DNA from: Hyphomicrobiales bacterium
GTDB taxonomy: Bacteria > Pseudomonadota > Alphaproteobacteria > Rhizobiales > OSC116
Direction of reading: 5' to 3'
Assembly (NCBI GenBank): GCA_013214705.1
Contig: JABSRZ010000005.1
Location: 248,001-312,000 of the forward strand
DNA: 64,000 nt
The notes under the pieces are model-generated. The model saw only the letters and a program-made list of their open reading frames with translations, made no database searches and was not told where the DNA came from. Made by a program: the position numbers and the translations under genes. Positions 54,396 through 62,480 of the stretch are shown in pieces. Positions within the stretch are counted from its first letter, which is position 1, and the number at the start of each line of letters is the position of its first letter.

Positions 54396-55547
54396 TTAAC
54401 CTTGGTCTTCAAGCCTCAACCATTTGGCATTCTGTGCCGACGAGTTGACCACCGCCATTATAAATTGCATACCTTCGACGCCATCTTCAATGGTTGGCAA
54501 CATGCCTGTGTTCAATTCTCCACCTCGCGCCAAACGAATAGATTTAGCCGCCCCATTATATATGGTCGCAAAACCTTCCAAATATCCTTCGGGGTGTCCG
54601 CCGGGCGTGCGGCTTACGGCATTGGCACTTTCAGATGCACCCACTCCACCGCGGGTTATAATCTGCTTCGGCTGGCCAAATGGCGTGTAATATAAAATGT
54701 TGGGGTTTTCTTGCGCCCATTCTATACCGCCTTTGGTGCCATAAACCCGCAAGCTCAAACCATTCTCGTTGCCCACCGCAATTTGGCTAGACCATAACAT
54801 ACCCTTTGCCCCGCCTTTAAAGCGCAGCATCACGTTGATATTGTCATCAAGCGGGCGGCCGTCAACAAATGCGTCAATGTCGGCAGATAGGCTATCAAGC
54901 TCCAAACCGGTCACAAACCGGGTCAAATTATACGCATGTGTGCCAATGTCGCCCACACAACCACCCACGCCAGAACGTTTTGGGTCGGTGCGCCATGCGG
55001 CTTGTTTATTGTCAGCATCGGCAGGTTCGGTAAGCCATTCTTGCGCATATTCGGCCTGTATCATCCGCACCTCACCAAGCGTGCCATTTGCCACCATGTC
55101 TTTGGCTTGGCGGATCATCGGGTAACCGGTGTAATTATGAGTAAGAATGAACAATTTACCCGAGGCTTTGGCCACAGCTTCAAGCAACCGCGCTTCTTCA
55201 ATGGTCGAGGTTAAGGGCTTGTCACAAATCACATGGATGCCAGCTTTTAAAAATGCAATTGCCGGGCCAGCATGCATATGGTTGGGGGTCACAATCGCCA
55301 CTACTTCTATGCCATCGGCGCGGGCAGCTTCGGCCACCGCCATGTCTTCATACGAGGCATAAGACCGCTCAGCGTCAATGCCCAATTCCAAGGCCGAGGC
55401 CAAAGCCCGTTCGGCGTTAGATGACAAAGCCCCAGCCACCAAATTAAACTGCCCGTCAATGCGCGCTGCAATGCGGTGAACTGCGCCAATAAATGCGCCC
55501 TGCCCGCCGCCAATCATGCCCAAACGAATGGGTTCAAATTTTGTCAT
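54396..55547 (-). CDS. Gfo/Idh/MocA family oxidoreductase, copy 1
   Basis: NAD(P)-dependent sugar or inositol dehydrogenase of 383 residues. The nucleotide-binding start is IRLGMIGGGQGAFIGAVHR. The catalytic segment HVICDKPLTSTIEEA (Lys in the [ED]-K-P motif) lies near residue 98. The likely substrate-site motif GDIGTHAYNLTRFVTG is near residue 200, with the His typical of the family. It is the last gene of the sugar operon, following a TIM-barrel isomerase by 8 bases. Substrate cannot be read from sequence; oxidation of a hemicellulose-derived sugar at C2 or C3 is a family precedent. Confidence 0.9.
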   Translation of the reverse strand: MTKFEPIRLGMIGGGQGAFIGAVHRIAARIDGQFNLVAGALSSNAERALASALELGIDAERSYASYEDMAVAEAARADGIEVVAIVTPNHMHAGPAIAFLKAGIHVICDKPLTSTIEEARLLEAVAKASGKLFILTHNYTGYPMIRQAKDMVANGTLGEVRMIQAEYAQEWLTEPADADNKQAAWRTDPKRSGVGGCVGDIGTHAYNLTRFVTGLELDSLSADIDAFVDGRPLDDNINVMLRFKGGAKGMLWSSQIAVGNENGLSLRVYGTKGGIEWAQENPNILYYTPFGQPKQIITRGGVGASESANAVSRTPGGHPEGYLEGFATIYNGAAKSIRLARGGELNTGMLPTIEDGVEGMQFIMAVVNSSAQNAKWLRLEDQG

Positions 55548-55555
55548 AATAAATC

Positions 55556-56614
55556 CTATTTAATGCCCATCATGTCGCGCAACATTTGCTTGTCTGGCGC
55601 ACCTCCGGCAAAGTCGTCAAAGGCTTTGTCCGTGGTTTCGATGATATGTGAATTGATAAACGCCACACCTTCAGCAGCACCTTGTTCAGGGCTTTTAATG
55701 CAACATTCCCATTCTAACACCGCCCAGCTATCATAGCCATATTGCGATAATTTCGAGAAAATGCCTTTAAAATCAATCTGCCCATCGCCCAAAGAGCGGA
55801 AACGACCAGCTCTGTCAATCCAACTGGCATAACCAGAATAAACCCCTTGGCGACCGGTCGGATTAAACTCGGCATCTTTAACATGAAATGCCGCAATACG
55901 TTCGTGATAGATGTCGATAAAGGCAAGATAATCAAGCTGTTGCAGCACAAAATGCGAGGGATCATAGAGAATGTTAGCCCGTTTATGGCCATCAACCGCC
56001 TCCAAAAACATTTCAAAAGTTGTGCCATCAAACACGTCTTCACCCGGGTGAATTTCATAAGCCAGGTCAACACCAGCATCTTCATAAGCGTTTAAAATCG
56101 GCTTCCAGCGACGCCCCAACTCGGTAAACGCTTCTTCAATCAACCCTTCAGGCCGCTGTGGCCATGGGTATAGATAGGGAAACGCCAACGAACCAGTAAA
56201 TGAAACCGCGACATCTAAGCCTAAATTTTTGCTGGCTTTGGCAGCGTTTATCACTTGATTTACCGCCCATTCTTGCCGTGCCTTGGGGTTGCCATGCACG
56301 TGTTCTGGCGCAAATGCGTCAAATTGCGCGTCATAGGCTGGGTTCACGGCCACAAGTTGGCCTTGTAAATGGGTCGAAAGTTCGGTGATTTCCAAACCAG
56401 CGTCAGCGCAAATGCCTTTCACTTCATCACAATATGTTTGGCTGGTTGCTGCCAAATCTAAATCAAATAAACGCGGGTCAAATGTGGGTATTTGCACCCC
56501 TTTATAGCCCAAGCCTGCCGCCCATTTTGTGATGTTTTGTAAATTATTATACGGCGCTTCGTCACCTGCAAATTGTGCCAAAAACAACGCTGGGCCTTTA
56601 ATCAATCCTGCCAT
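55556..56614 (-). CDS. Sugar phosphate isomerase/epimerase (TIM barrel), copy 1
   Basis: Xylose-isomerase-like TIM-barrel enzyme of 352 residues. Metal ligands are visible in LAYEIHPGED (Glu), LYDPSHFV (Asp), AAFHVKDAEF (His) and a C-terminal AVLEWECC (Glu). This is longer than the usual 250-290 residues; an insertion between the His and the last Glu (EFNPTGRQGVYSGYASW) accounts for part of it and is seen in sugar-catabolic relatives. It lies 8 bases upstream of the Gfo/Idh gene. The pair repeats as a second, diverged pair at 59716-61626, suggesting two related sugar oxidation/isomerisation steps. The substrate is unknown. Confidence 0.88.
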   Translation of the reverse strand: MAGLIKGPALFLAQFAGDEAPYNNLQNITKWAAGLGYKGVQIPTFDPRLFDLDLAATSQTYCDEVKGICADAGLEITELSTHLQGQLVAVNPAYDAQFDAFAPEHVHGNPKARQEWAVNQVINAAKASKNLGLDVAVSFTGSLAFPYLYPWPQRPEGLIEEAFTELGRRWKPILNAYEDAGVDLAYEIHPGEDVFDGTTFEMFLEAVDGHKRANILYDPSHFVLQQLDYLAFIDIYHERIAAFHVKDAEFNPTGRQGVYSGYASWIDRAGRFRSLGDGQIDFKGIFSKLSQYGYDSWAVLEWECCIKSPEQGAAEGVAFINSHIIETTDKAFDDFAGGAPDKQMLRDMMGIK

Positions 56615-56647
56615 TTTTATCTCCCTTTTTAGTTTTTTAGTTGCCGC

Positions 56648-58270
56648 TTAAAGCGGAGTATAGTTAAAATATTCATAGTCGGCTGTGTTGCCGCGGCCGC
56701 TGGTATCAAACGCCACCATGCCAATAAATGCGCCAGTAAATGAGGCATGCTCACCCCGGCCACCTTCGTCAGAAATCACACTAGCGTCAAGCACCGGGCC
56801 AATTTTTGTCCACTCAGTTTCACCCTGCATTTTGTAATAAAATTGCAAATCACAATGGTCTACATCGGCCCGCAATTCAACATAATCGCCTTTAAGCGGT
56901 ATAATTTTCGTTAGTGGAAATTGCAATTGGCTTTCTGGGTAATCACCCGGGCACGTCATTACGGTTAATATTTTGCCATATTTAGAATCGTGGGTCACGC
57001 CGACAAAATGTAGCTTATGGCGGTTATAATAATGGGTTAACCCAGCGGTTTGCTGGTAGGTTTCAGTCTCAAATGTCAGCTTGGTTTGGGCGCTAAATTT
57101 TAGATGCTGCTGCCGACGGGCTACCAGGGCCTGCTCAAAATATGAACCAAGAGACTCGCGGCCAATTAAGCGCAAACAATCGCCCGTTAATTCAAAAATC
57201 CGTTCGGGGTGCGGGGTGCGCAACCATTGGAAATCAATCGGCAATTCATCACCATCAAATTTACAATGCACCGCTTGGGGAGCATGAGGCATAATGCTAT
57301 TGTCCGGCGATGCCACTTCAACATCTGGTATCAACGTGCCATTTTCCAAATATAACCAATCATCATCTTTCCATACACATTTTTGCAGCCCGGTTTCGCG
57401 CCCAAGCGGGCTACGATGATAACCATTTTCACCATCAACCAAACTCAATGGTCGGCTCATCAGATGGCTGTGGTACACATCGCCCTCCGGAGTTTCTACA
57501 TATTGGCCATGTCCAGCGCGTTGTATAGCGTTTAATGGCGCATCTTTGCCAGTCATCAAATGATTGTTGGGGTGCAATTCATACGGCCCATTAATGTTGC
57601 GGCTACGCGCCATAGTCACCACATGGTTATAGCCAGTGCCGCCTTCGGCCGTGGTCATATAATAATAACCGTGTTTCTTAAATATATGCGGCGCTTCAAC
57701 CAATTTATGCGCACTGCCAGCAAATACATTATTAATGTCGCCAACCAATTTGCCTTGTTCAGCGTCAAATTCTTGCAGTAAAATACCATCAAATGCGGTG
57801 CCGGTTGGTGAACCACCAATTGAATCGGTATCATGCCGCCATTGCATATTCATAAACCATTTTTTGCCATCATCATCATGAAATAAAGACGGGTCAAAAC
57901 CCGATGAATTGCAATAAATTGGGTCGGACCATTCACCTTCAATAGTCTCGCAAGTTACAATATAATTATGCGTATCTTTAAAATTGCCGTCATAACGTTT
58001 TACGTCGGTATAAACCAGCCAAAATTTGCCATCGGCATAAGATAAGCAAGGCGCCCAAACGCCACAACTATCTGGGTTGCCGCGCATATCCAGTTGGCTT
58101 TTGCGGCGCAGTGGCCGAGTGATAATTTCCCAATTCACCAAGTCTTTAGAATGGTGAATTTGCACCCCCGGGTACCATTCAAATGTCGACACCGCAATGT
58201 AATAATCATCCCCAACCCGGATGATAGACGGATCGGCATTAAAACCGGGCAATATGGGGTTTATAATCAT
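56648..58270 (-). CDS. GH43 family beta-xylosidase-like glycoside hydrolase
   Basis: Glycoside hydrolase of family 43 with 540 residues, the length and pattern of XynB-type beta-xylosidases: a five-bladed propeller plus a beta-sandwich domain. The general-base Asp is in NPILPGFNADPSI (residue 14 or close), the pKa-tuning Asp in SSGFDPSLFHDDDG near residue 123, and the acid Glu in LVEAPHIFKKHGYYY near residue 190. There is no signal peptide, so it acts in the cytoplasm on imported xylo-oligosaccharides. It sits in the sugar operon between an isomerase and an aldo/keto reductase. Arabinofuranosidase side activity is common in the family. Confidence 0.92.
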   Translation of the reverse strand: MIINPILPGFNADPSIIRVGDDYYIAVSTFEWYPGVQIHHSKDLVNWEIITRPLRRKSQLDMRGNPDSCGVWAPCLSYADGKFWLVYTDVKRYDGNFKDTHNYIVTCETIEGEWSDPIYCNSSGFDPSLFHDDDGKKWFMNMQWRHDTDSIGGSPTGTAFDGILLQEFDAEQGKLVGDINNVFAGSAHKLVEAPHIFKKHGYYYMTTAEGGTGYNHVVTMARSRNINGPYELHPNNHLMTGKDAPLNAIQRAGHGQYVETPEGDVYHSHLMSRPLSLVDGENGYHRSPLGRETGLQKCVWKDDDWLYLENGTLIPDVEVASPDNSIMPHAPQAVHCKFDGDELPIDFQWLRTPHPERIFELTGDCLRLIGRESLGSYFEQALVARRQQHLKFSAQTKLTFETETYQQTAGLTHYYNRHKLHFVGVTHDSKYGKILTVMTCPGDYPESQLQFPLTKIIPLKGDYVELRADVDHCDLQFYYKMQGETEWTKIGPVLDASVISDEGGRGEHASFTGAFIGMVAFDTSGRGNTADYEYFNYTPL

Positions 58271-58355
58271 TTATCTCTGCCTTGTTTTTATTCTCTATTC
58301 TCTATTCACTAACCAACTCATGAATGTGGATGATTTTTGATGTAGTCGTAGGCAC

Positions 58356-58391
58356 GACCTTACCCATAGCCAATAGGCTTTGGGTAAGGTC
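58356..58391. repeat. Long hairpin in the spacer before the GH43 gene
   Basis: GACCTTACCCA (58356-58366) and TGGGTAAGGTC (58381-58391) are perfect complements. Inside them, AGCC (58368-58371) and GGCT (58376-58379) also pair around AATA, giving about 15 bp of stem with one T-T mismatch. No T-run follows on either strand. It may be a REP-like mRNA stabiliser between the reductase and GH43 genes. Confidence 0.6.
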
Positions 58392-58532
58392 ATAACGCCC
58401 GAATGCCAAAAAGCACCGCATTCCGTCAGCTTTCTGATGACTTAGCCCATAAGTTTGGCTTTGGGTGAGGTCATAACGCCCGAATGCACAAAAAGCACCG
58501 CATTCCGTTCAGCCTTCTGATGACTTAGCCCA
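58376..58532. repeat. Tandem duplication of the aldo/keto reductase 3' end
   Basis: Two near-identical units, 58376-58449 and 58457-58532, about 82 bp apart. The right-hand unit includes the last codons and stop of the reductase gene; the left-hand unit encodes the same end (NLWAKSSE and a stop) outside the gene. Each unit also holds GAATGC...GCATTC arms. Confidence 0.85.
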
Positions 58533-59537
58533 AAGGTTAATATCTTCCTCATTGGCATAAATATCAATTTCGGCCAGCTCAGCTTTGCTGAATTCGATAT
58601 TGTCAATCGCCCCCACACAGTCGGTAATTTGGCTCACTTTTGAAGCGCCAATTAAGGCTGTGGTTATGCCACCATCACGCAATACCCAAGCCAAGGCCAT
58701 TTGTGCCAATGTTTGCCCACGCTTGCCAGCAATGTCATTTAATTTATTAATGTTGGCAATGGCTTTGTCATTCAACATGCTCGGAAACAACGATTTGCTT
58801 TGGGTGACGCGGCTACCCTCGGGCACGCCGTTTAAATATTTATTAGTCAACATACCCTGCGCCATCGGCGTAAAGGCAATAGAACCCATGCCTTCTTGTT
58901 TCAAAGTTTCTTTCAAGCCATCACGCTCAACCCAGCGGTTAATCATATTATAGCTAGGTTGGTGAATGATGCATGGCGTGCCCAAATCGCGCAAAATAGC
59001 CGCCGCGCGTTTGGTATCGGCACTGCTATAAGATGAAATACCAACATATAACGCTTTACCAGCTCTTACAATGCTATCTAATGCGCCCATAGTTTCTTCT
59101 AACGGCGTATTGGGGTCAAAACGATGCGAATAAAAAATGTCGACATAATCCAAACCCAAACGCTTCAGCGATTGATCGCAAGATGAAATTAAATATTTAC
59201 GGCTGCCCCATTCGCCATAAGGGCCATCCCACATTTCATAACCAGCTTTAGAGCTAATCACCAATTCATCGCGGTAACCGGCAAAATCGGTGCGCAAAAT
59301 TTCACCAAATGCGGTTTCGGCCGAGCCAGCGGGTGGGCCATAATTATTTGCCAAGTCAAAATGGGTGATGCCAGCATCAAACGCGGCACGGCACAATTCA
59401 CGCTTTAATTCATGCGGGGTATCGCCACCAAAATTATGCCAAAGGCCCAACGATATAAGCGGTAATTTCAAACCGGAATTGCCACAATAGGCATATTTCA
59501 TCTTGCTATAACGGTCTTCTGCGGGGGTATAAGTCAT
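58509..59537 (-). CDS. Aldo/keto reductase, YghZ/L-glyceraldehyde 3-phosphate reductase type
   Basis: NADPH-dependent aldo/keto reductase of 342 residues. The catalytic Asp and Tyr are in FDLANNYGP near residue 60, Lys in VISSKAGYEMW near 95, and His in DIFYSHRFDP near 138. The combination NNYGPPAGSAE and KAGYEMWDGPYGEWGSRKYL is characteristic of the YghZ/Gpr and Kv-beta-like group (AKR14). Within the sugar operon it could reduce an aldose or detoxify a sugar-derived aldehyde. AGGAATTG precedes the ATG. Its 3' end has been duplicated in tandem just downstream. Confidence 0.9.
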   Translation of the reverse strand: MTYTPAEDRYSKMKYAYCGNSGLKLPLISLGLWHNFGGDTPHELKRELCRAAFDAGITHFDLANNYGPPAGSAETAFGEILRTDFAGYRDELVISSKAGYEMWDGPYGEWGSRKYLISSCDQSLKRLGLDYVDIFYSHRFDPNTPLEETMGALDSIVRAGKALYVGISSYSSADTKRAAAILRDLGTPCIIHQPSYNMINRWVERDGLKETLKQEGMGSIAFTPMAQGMLTNKYLNGVPEGSRVTQSKSLFPSMLNDKAIANINKLNDIAGKRGQTLAQMALAWVLRDGGITTALIGASKVSQITDCVGAIDNIEFSKAELAEIDIYANEEDINLWAKSSEG

Positions 59538-59650
59538 TTTTCAATTCCTATGGTTAAAACATATGCCAACCGCGGCATACAACCGATTTAGCATCCAATA
59601 TCGACATTTCATATGCCTAATAATAACGTTAATATATCTTAGACTGTTTC

Positions 59651-59690
59651 CACCCGCACCATCAAGTTTTTTTTGACCTTGGCGCGGGTG
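59651..59690 (-). terminator. Hairpin after the second Gfo/Idh gene
   Basis: CACCCGCACCA (59651-59661) and TGGCGCGGGTG (59680-59690) pair over 11 bp with one wobble, around a loop carrying an A8/T8 run. It lies between the Gfo/Idh stop and the reductase start, so it may divide the operon or modulate expression. Confidence 0.5.
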
Positions 59691-59715
59691 ATTATTGCAT
59701 GCAACAGCCCTGAGC

Positions 59716-60849
59716 TTACTTTAAAAGCGCTTGCGCTTCTTCTATTCCCAGTGGAGCCGGTTGAGTGCATGTGGTTTTAATGTCCACAAATTGCCCAGTT
59801 TCACCAGATTTCAAAATAGATGTCATCACATCTACCGCATGCAAAGCCCGCTCTAAAGAGCATCTATGCTCACGGCCTTCCACAATGGCAGATGCCATAT
59901 CCGCCAAACCGGCGGTGCGGTAGTTAGCCATCATCTCGCCCTGGTTATTCTCTTGGTTTGGCACACCTAATGGGTGGTCCCAAGCTTCGACAGGTTTAAT
60001 CTCACCATCGGCCATGGCATATTCCACTTGCCCGCCAAAAAAGTTAGGGTCAGGCACATAAATCGTACCTTCAGTGCCATAAAGCTCCATATTGGCATGA
60101 CGGTGCGATTTTATATCCCAACTTGTAGACAAAGTGATGGTCGCGCCATTTTCAAATTCTAACAAAGCGTGGATATTGGTCGGGGTTTTAACCGGCACGG
60201 TTTCGCCAGCCCGGTCACCCGAACCTATAGTGCGGGTTTCGGTTGGTGATGTGGTCAAAGCCGCAACCCGTTTCACCGCGCCAATGAGGTTAATCAAATT
60301 GGCCACATAATATGGCCCAACATCTAACATCGGGCCAGCGCCCGGCAAAAAGAAAAAGTCAGGGTTGGGGTGCCAACTTTCCATACCTTGGCTCATAACA
60401 TGGGCGCTGCCGGCAATAATTTTACCAACCAAACCTTCATCTATTTTTTTGCGTGCCAGCTGGTGGCTACCGCCCAAAATAGTGTCTGGCGCGCAGCCAA
60501 CCCGCAGGTTTTTGGCTTCAGAAATGGCGCGTAAATCTTCGCCTTGCTCCAAAGTCAATACCAGAGGTTTTTCACTAAACGCATGTTTGCCAGCTTCCAA
60601 TATTCTTTTGGTAACCGGGTAATGCGCATCAGGAATGGTCAAATTCACAATCATCTGAATGTCGTCAGATGCCAATAACTCATCCACCGTGCGGGCATCC
60701 ACCCCAAACTCCTCGGCACGCGCCTTTGCGGCGTCAAAATTCAAATCCGCAACCGCGCGAATTTCCAAATTTTTAAACATTTTGCTAAGCCGTAAATAAG
60801 CAGCACTAATGTTGCCACAGCCAATAATTCCTACACCAATATCACTCAT
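59716..60849 (-). CDS. Gfo/Idh/MocA family oxidoreductase, copy 2
   Basis: Second NAD(P)-dependent sugar dehydrogenase of the operon, 377 residues, clearly different in sequence from copy 1. The Rossmann start is IGVGIIGCGNISAAYLRL, the catalytic segment HAFSEKPLVLTLEQG is near residue 90, and the substrate-site region PMLDVGPYYVANLINLIG lies near 180. Residues 200-260 contain the family beta-sheet face (ALLEFENGATITLSTSWD). It begins 21 bases after the copy 2 isomerase stop. A 178-base gap with a hairpin separates it from the next gene. Substrate is unknown. Confidence 0.9.
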   Translation of the reverse strand: MSDIGVGIIGCGNISAAYLRLSKMFKNLEIRAVADLNFDAAKARAEEFGVDARTVDELLASDDIQMIVNLTIPDAHYPVTKRILEAGKHAFSEKPLVLTLEQGEDLRAISEAKNLRVGCAPDTILGGSHQLARKKIDEGLVGKIIAGSAHVMSQGMESWHPNPDFFFLPGAGPMLDVGPYYVANLINLIGAVKRVAALTTSPTETRTIGSGDRAGETVPVKTPTNIHALLEFENGATITLSTSWDIKSHRHANMELYGTEGTIYVPDPNFFGGQVEYAMADGEIKPVEAWDHPLGVPNQENNQGEMMANYRTAGLADMASAIVEGREHRCSLERALHAVDVMTSILKSGETGQFVDIKTTCTQPAPLGIEEAQALLK

Positions 60850-60870
60850 AACCTGTCTCTCACATTTGAA

Positions 60871-61626
60871 TTAAAGTTGTTTTGCGGCGGCAATAGAACG
60901 TTTGGCAAAACGCGCTGCGTCACTTGGGTTATCATGCTCCATCACAAAATATTTAGCGTTGGTTTTTTTCAGCGCAACCATAATGCCGCTCCAGTCCATA
61001 GTGCCCTGGCCAACATCTGCCCAACCATCTTCGTCGGTACATTCACCTGCCGGAGCAATGTCTTTTACATGCGCAGCCACGATGCGGTCAGCATATTTTT
61101 CAATCCAAGCGATAGGGTCTTGTTTGCCAATCACCCCCCATGCCACGTCAAATTCTAGCGCCAAGCGCTCGTCGGCTTCTAAAATAAGGTCTAAGGGCAT
61201 TTCACCAGTTTCGGTAACCGCAAATTCAAAAGCATGGTTATGCCAGCCAAATGTTAGACCAGCTGCCCAATATGGCGCACCAGCAGCGGCAAGTTCCTTA
61301 CCAAATGCCCGCCACCCGGCCGCGTCTTTTTGGCGCTCTTCTGCGGGTATGGCTGGTACAAATATACCTTCCATATTCAACTCTTTGGCAATTTCCAACA
61401 CCCGAGCCGATTCATCACGCACCATTTCAAAGCCAAAATGGCCAGTTGCCATGTGCAAACCATTGGCTTTTAGGTCAGCTTTTAAAGCTTCAAGTTCGGT
61501 AAGATCAGCATATAAGCCTCCATAACCTTCGACCTGCTTATAACCCAATTGGCCAAGCATTTTTAAAGTCTCGCTCAACGGTGGAAAATTACGTGAGCTA
61601 TATAATTGGTAAGAAAAATCAGTCAT
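60871..61626 (-). CDS. Sugar phosphate isomerase/epimerase (TIM barrel), copy 2
   Basis: Xylose-isomerase-like TIM-barrel protein of about 251 residues. Metal-ligand segments are GWHNHAFEFAV (His), LALEFDVAWGVIG (Glu/Asp), VAAHVKDIAPAGE (His) and a final YFVMEHDNPSD (Glu). Start choice: of two in-frame ATGs, the second (61626) has GAG six bases ahead; the first at 61632 would lie inside that site. It is paired with Gfo/Idh copy 2. The family includes inosose dehydratases, 3-keto-sugar isomerases and hydrolases, so the exact reaction is open. Confidence 0.88.
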   Translation of the reverse strand: MTDFSYQLYSSRNFPPLSETLKMLGQLGYKQVEGYGGLYADLTELEALKADLKANGLHMATGHFGFEMVRDESARVLEIAKELNMEGIFVPAIPAEERQKDAAGWRAFGKELAAAGAPYWAAGLTFGWHNHAFEFAVTETGEMPLDLILEADERLALEFDVAWGVIGKQDPIAWIEKYADRIVAAHVKDIAPAGECTDEDGWADVGQGTMDWSGIMVALKKTNAKYFVMEHDNPSDAARFAKRSIAAAKQL

Positions 61627-61776
61627 TTTCATCTCTTTTTAAAGTTAATTTATGTCGAGTAGCATGCCCTCTCAGGCACATTATTTAGGTTTTTTATTGA
61701 GACCTTTTCCGGCCATTAAGGTAGGCTATCTCAGCCATTCTGGGCCTATACGCGGCCAAGTTATTAATGAAAACAG

Positions 61777-62466
61777 CTATTTAAGCCATTTGTCATAATC
61801 AGATACAAGTAAATGTAACGGGTCTTCATTTTCCGATATGGTTGAAAAACGCCCAATCGGGTCACGGAATATATTGTCCGTCACATCATCATTCACATTG
61901 CTAACTTCGCCAATCAACACATCGCCGCCCTCGCCCCAAAAGGCGTGCCAATGGTTCACTTCTAAGGTCACACTTTCGCCCGGTGCTAAAGCTAGGCGGG
62001 TGCCGGCTTTTAATGTCCGGCGGCGGCAATCGGTATAAACATGCACGTCAGCGTCAGGGTCTATAGAGCCATCAGCAAAGGCGCTAAATAACTCAATCAC
62101 CAAAGTCCCACCACCGCGGTTTATAATGTCTTCGGTTTTTTTATTATGCCGGTGCATTGGCGATATTTGCTGCTCACGGCTAATCATAATTTTTTCGGCA
62201 TATAACATGCCCATGCCCTTGGCTATATTGACGTCATTGCCATTGCGCGTGGTGAATAAAAACAGGCCCAAATCTTTAAAATTACCTTGGCCATAATCGG
62301 TAATGTCCCACCCCAAACGGTTGTCAAAAATACCGGCGCTATCTGTGGCGACACGTAGTTTCAATTCCCGCGCGCTCCAATAGGCAAACGGCGGCATGAT
62401 ATAACCAAACGAGCGGATAAACGCATCACTCTCACGTATAATTTCATTAATTTCTGAACGTTTCAT
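61777..62466 (-). CDS. D-lyxose/D-mannose ketol-isomerase
   Basis: Cupin-fold sugar isomerase of the D-lyxose isomerase family (PF07385), 229 residues. The metal-site motif SPMHRHNKKTEDIINRGGG with two His, plus Glu, is near residue 103; the last His is in VNHWHAFWGEGGDVLIGEVS near 184. The opening KRSEINEIIRESDAFIRSFGYIMPPFAYW is typical. Characterised members interconvert D-lyxose with D-xylulose and D-mannose with D-fructose. Beside a mannosidase-type GH2 enzyme, the mannose-to-fructose direction seems likely, which is inference. It begins 14 bases after the GH2 stop. Confidence 0.92.
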   Translation of the reverse strand: MKRSEINEIIRESDAFIRSFGYIMPPFAYWSARELKLRVATDSAGIFDNRLGWDITDYGQGNFKDLGLFLFTTRNGNDVNIAKGMGMLYAEKIMISREQQISPMHRHNKKTEDIINRGGGTLVIELFSAFADGSIDPDADVHVYTDCRRRTLKAGTRLALAPGESVTLEVNHWHAFWGEGGDVLIGEVSNVNDDVTDNIFRDPIGRFSTISENEDPLHLLVSDYDKWLK

Positions 62467-62480
62467 ATCTTCACTCTTGT

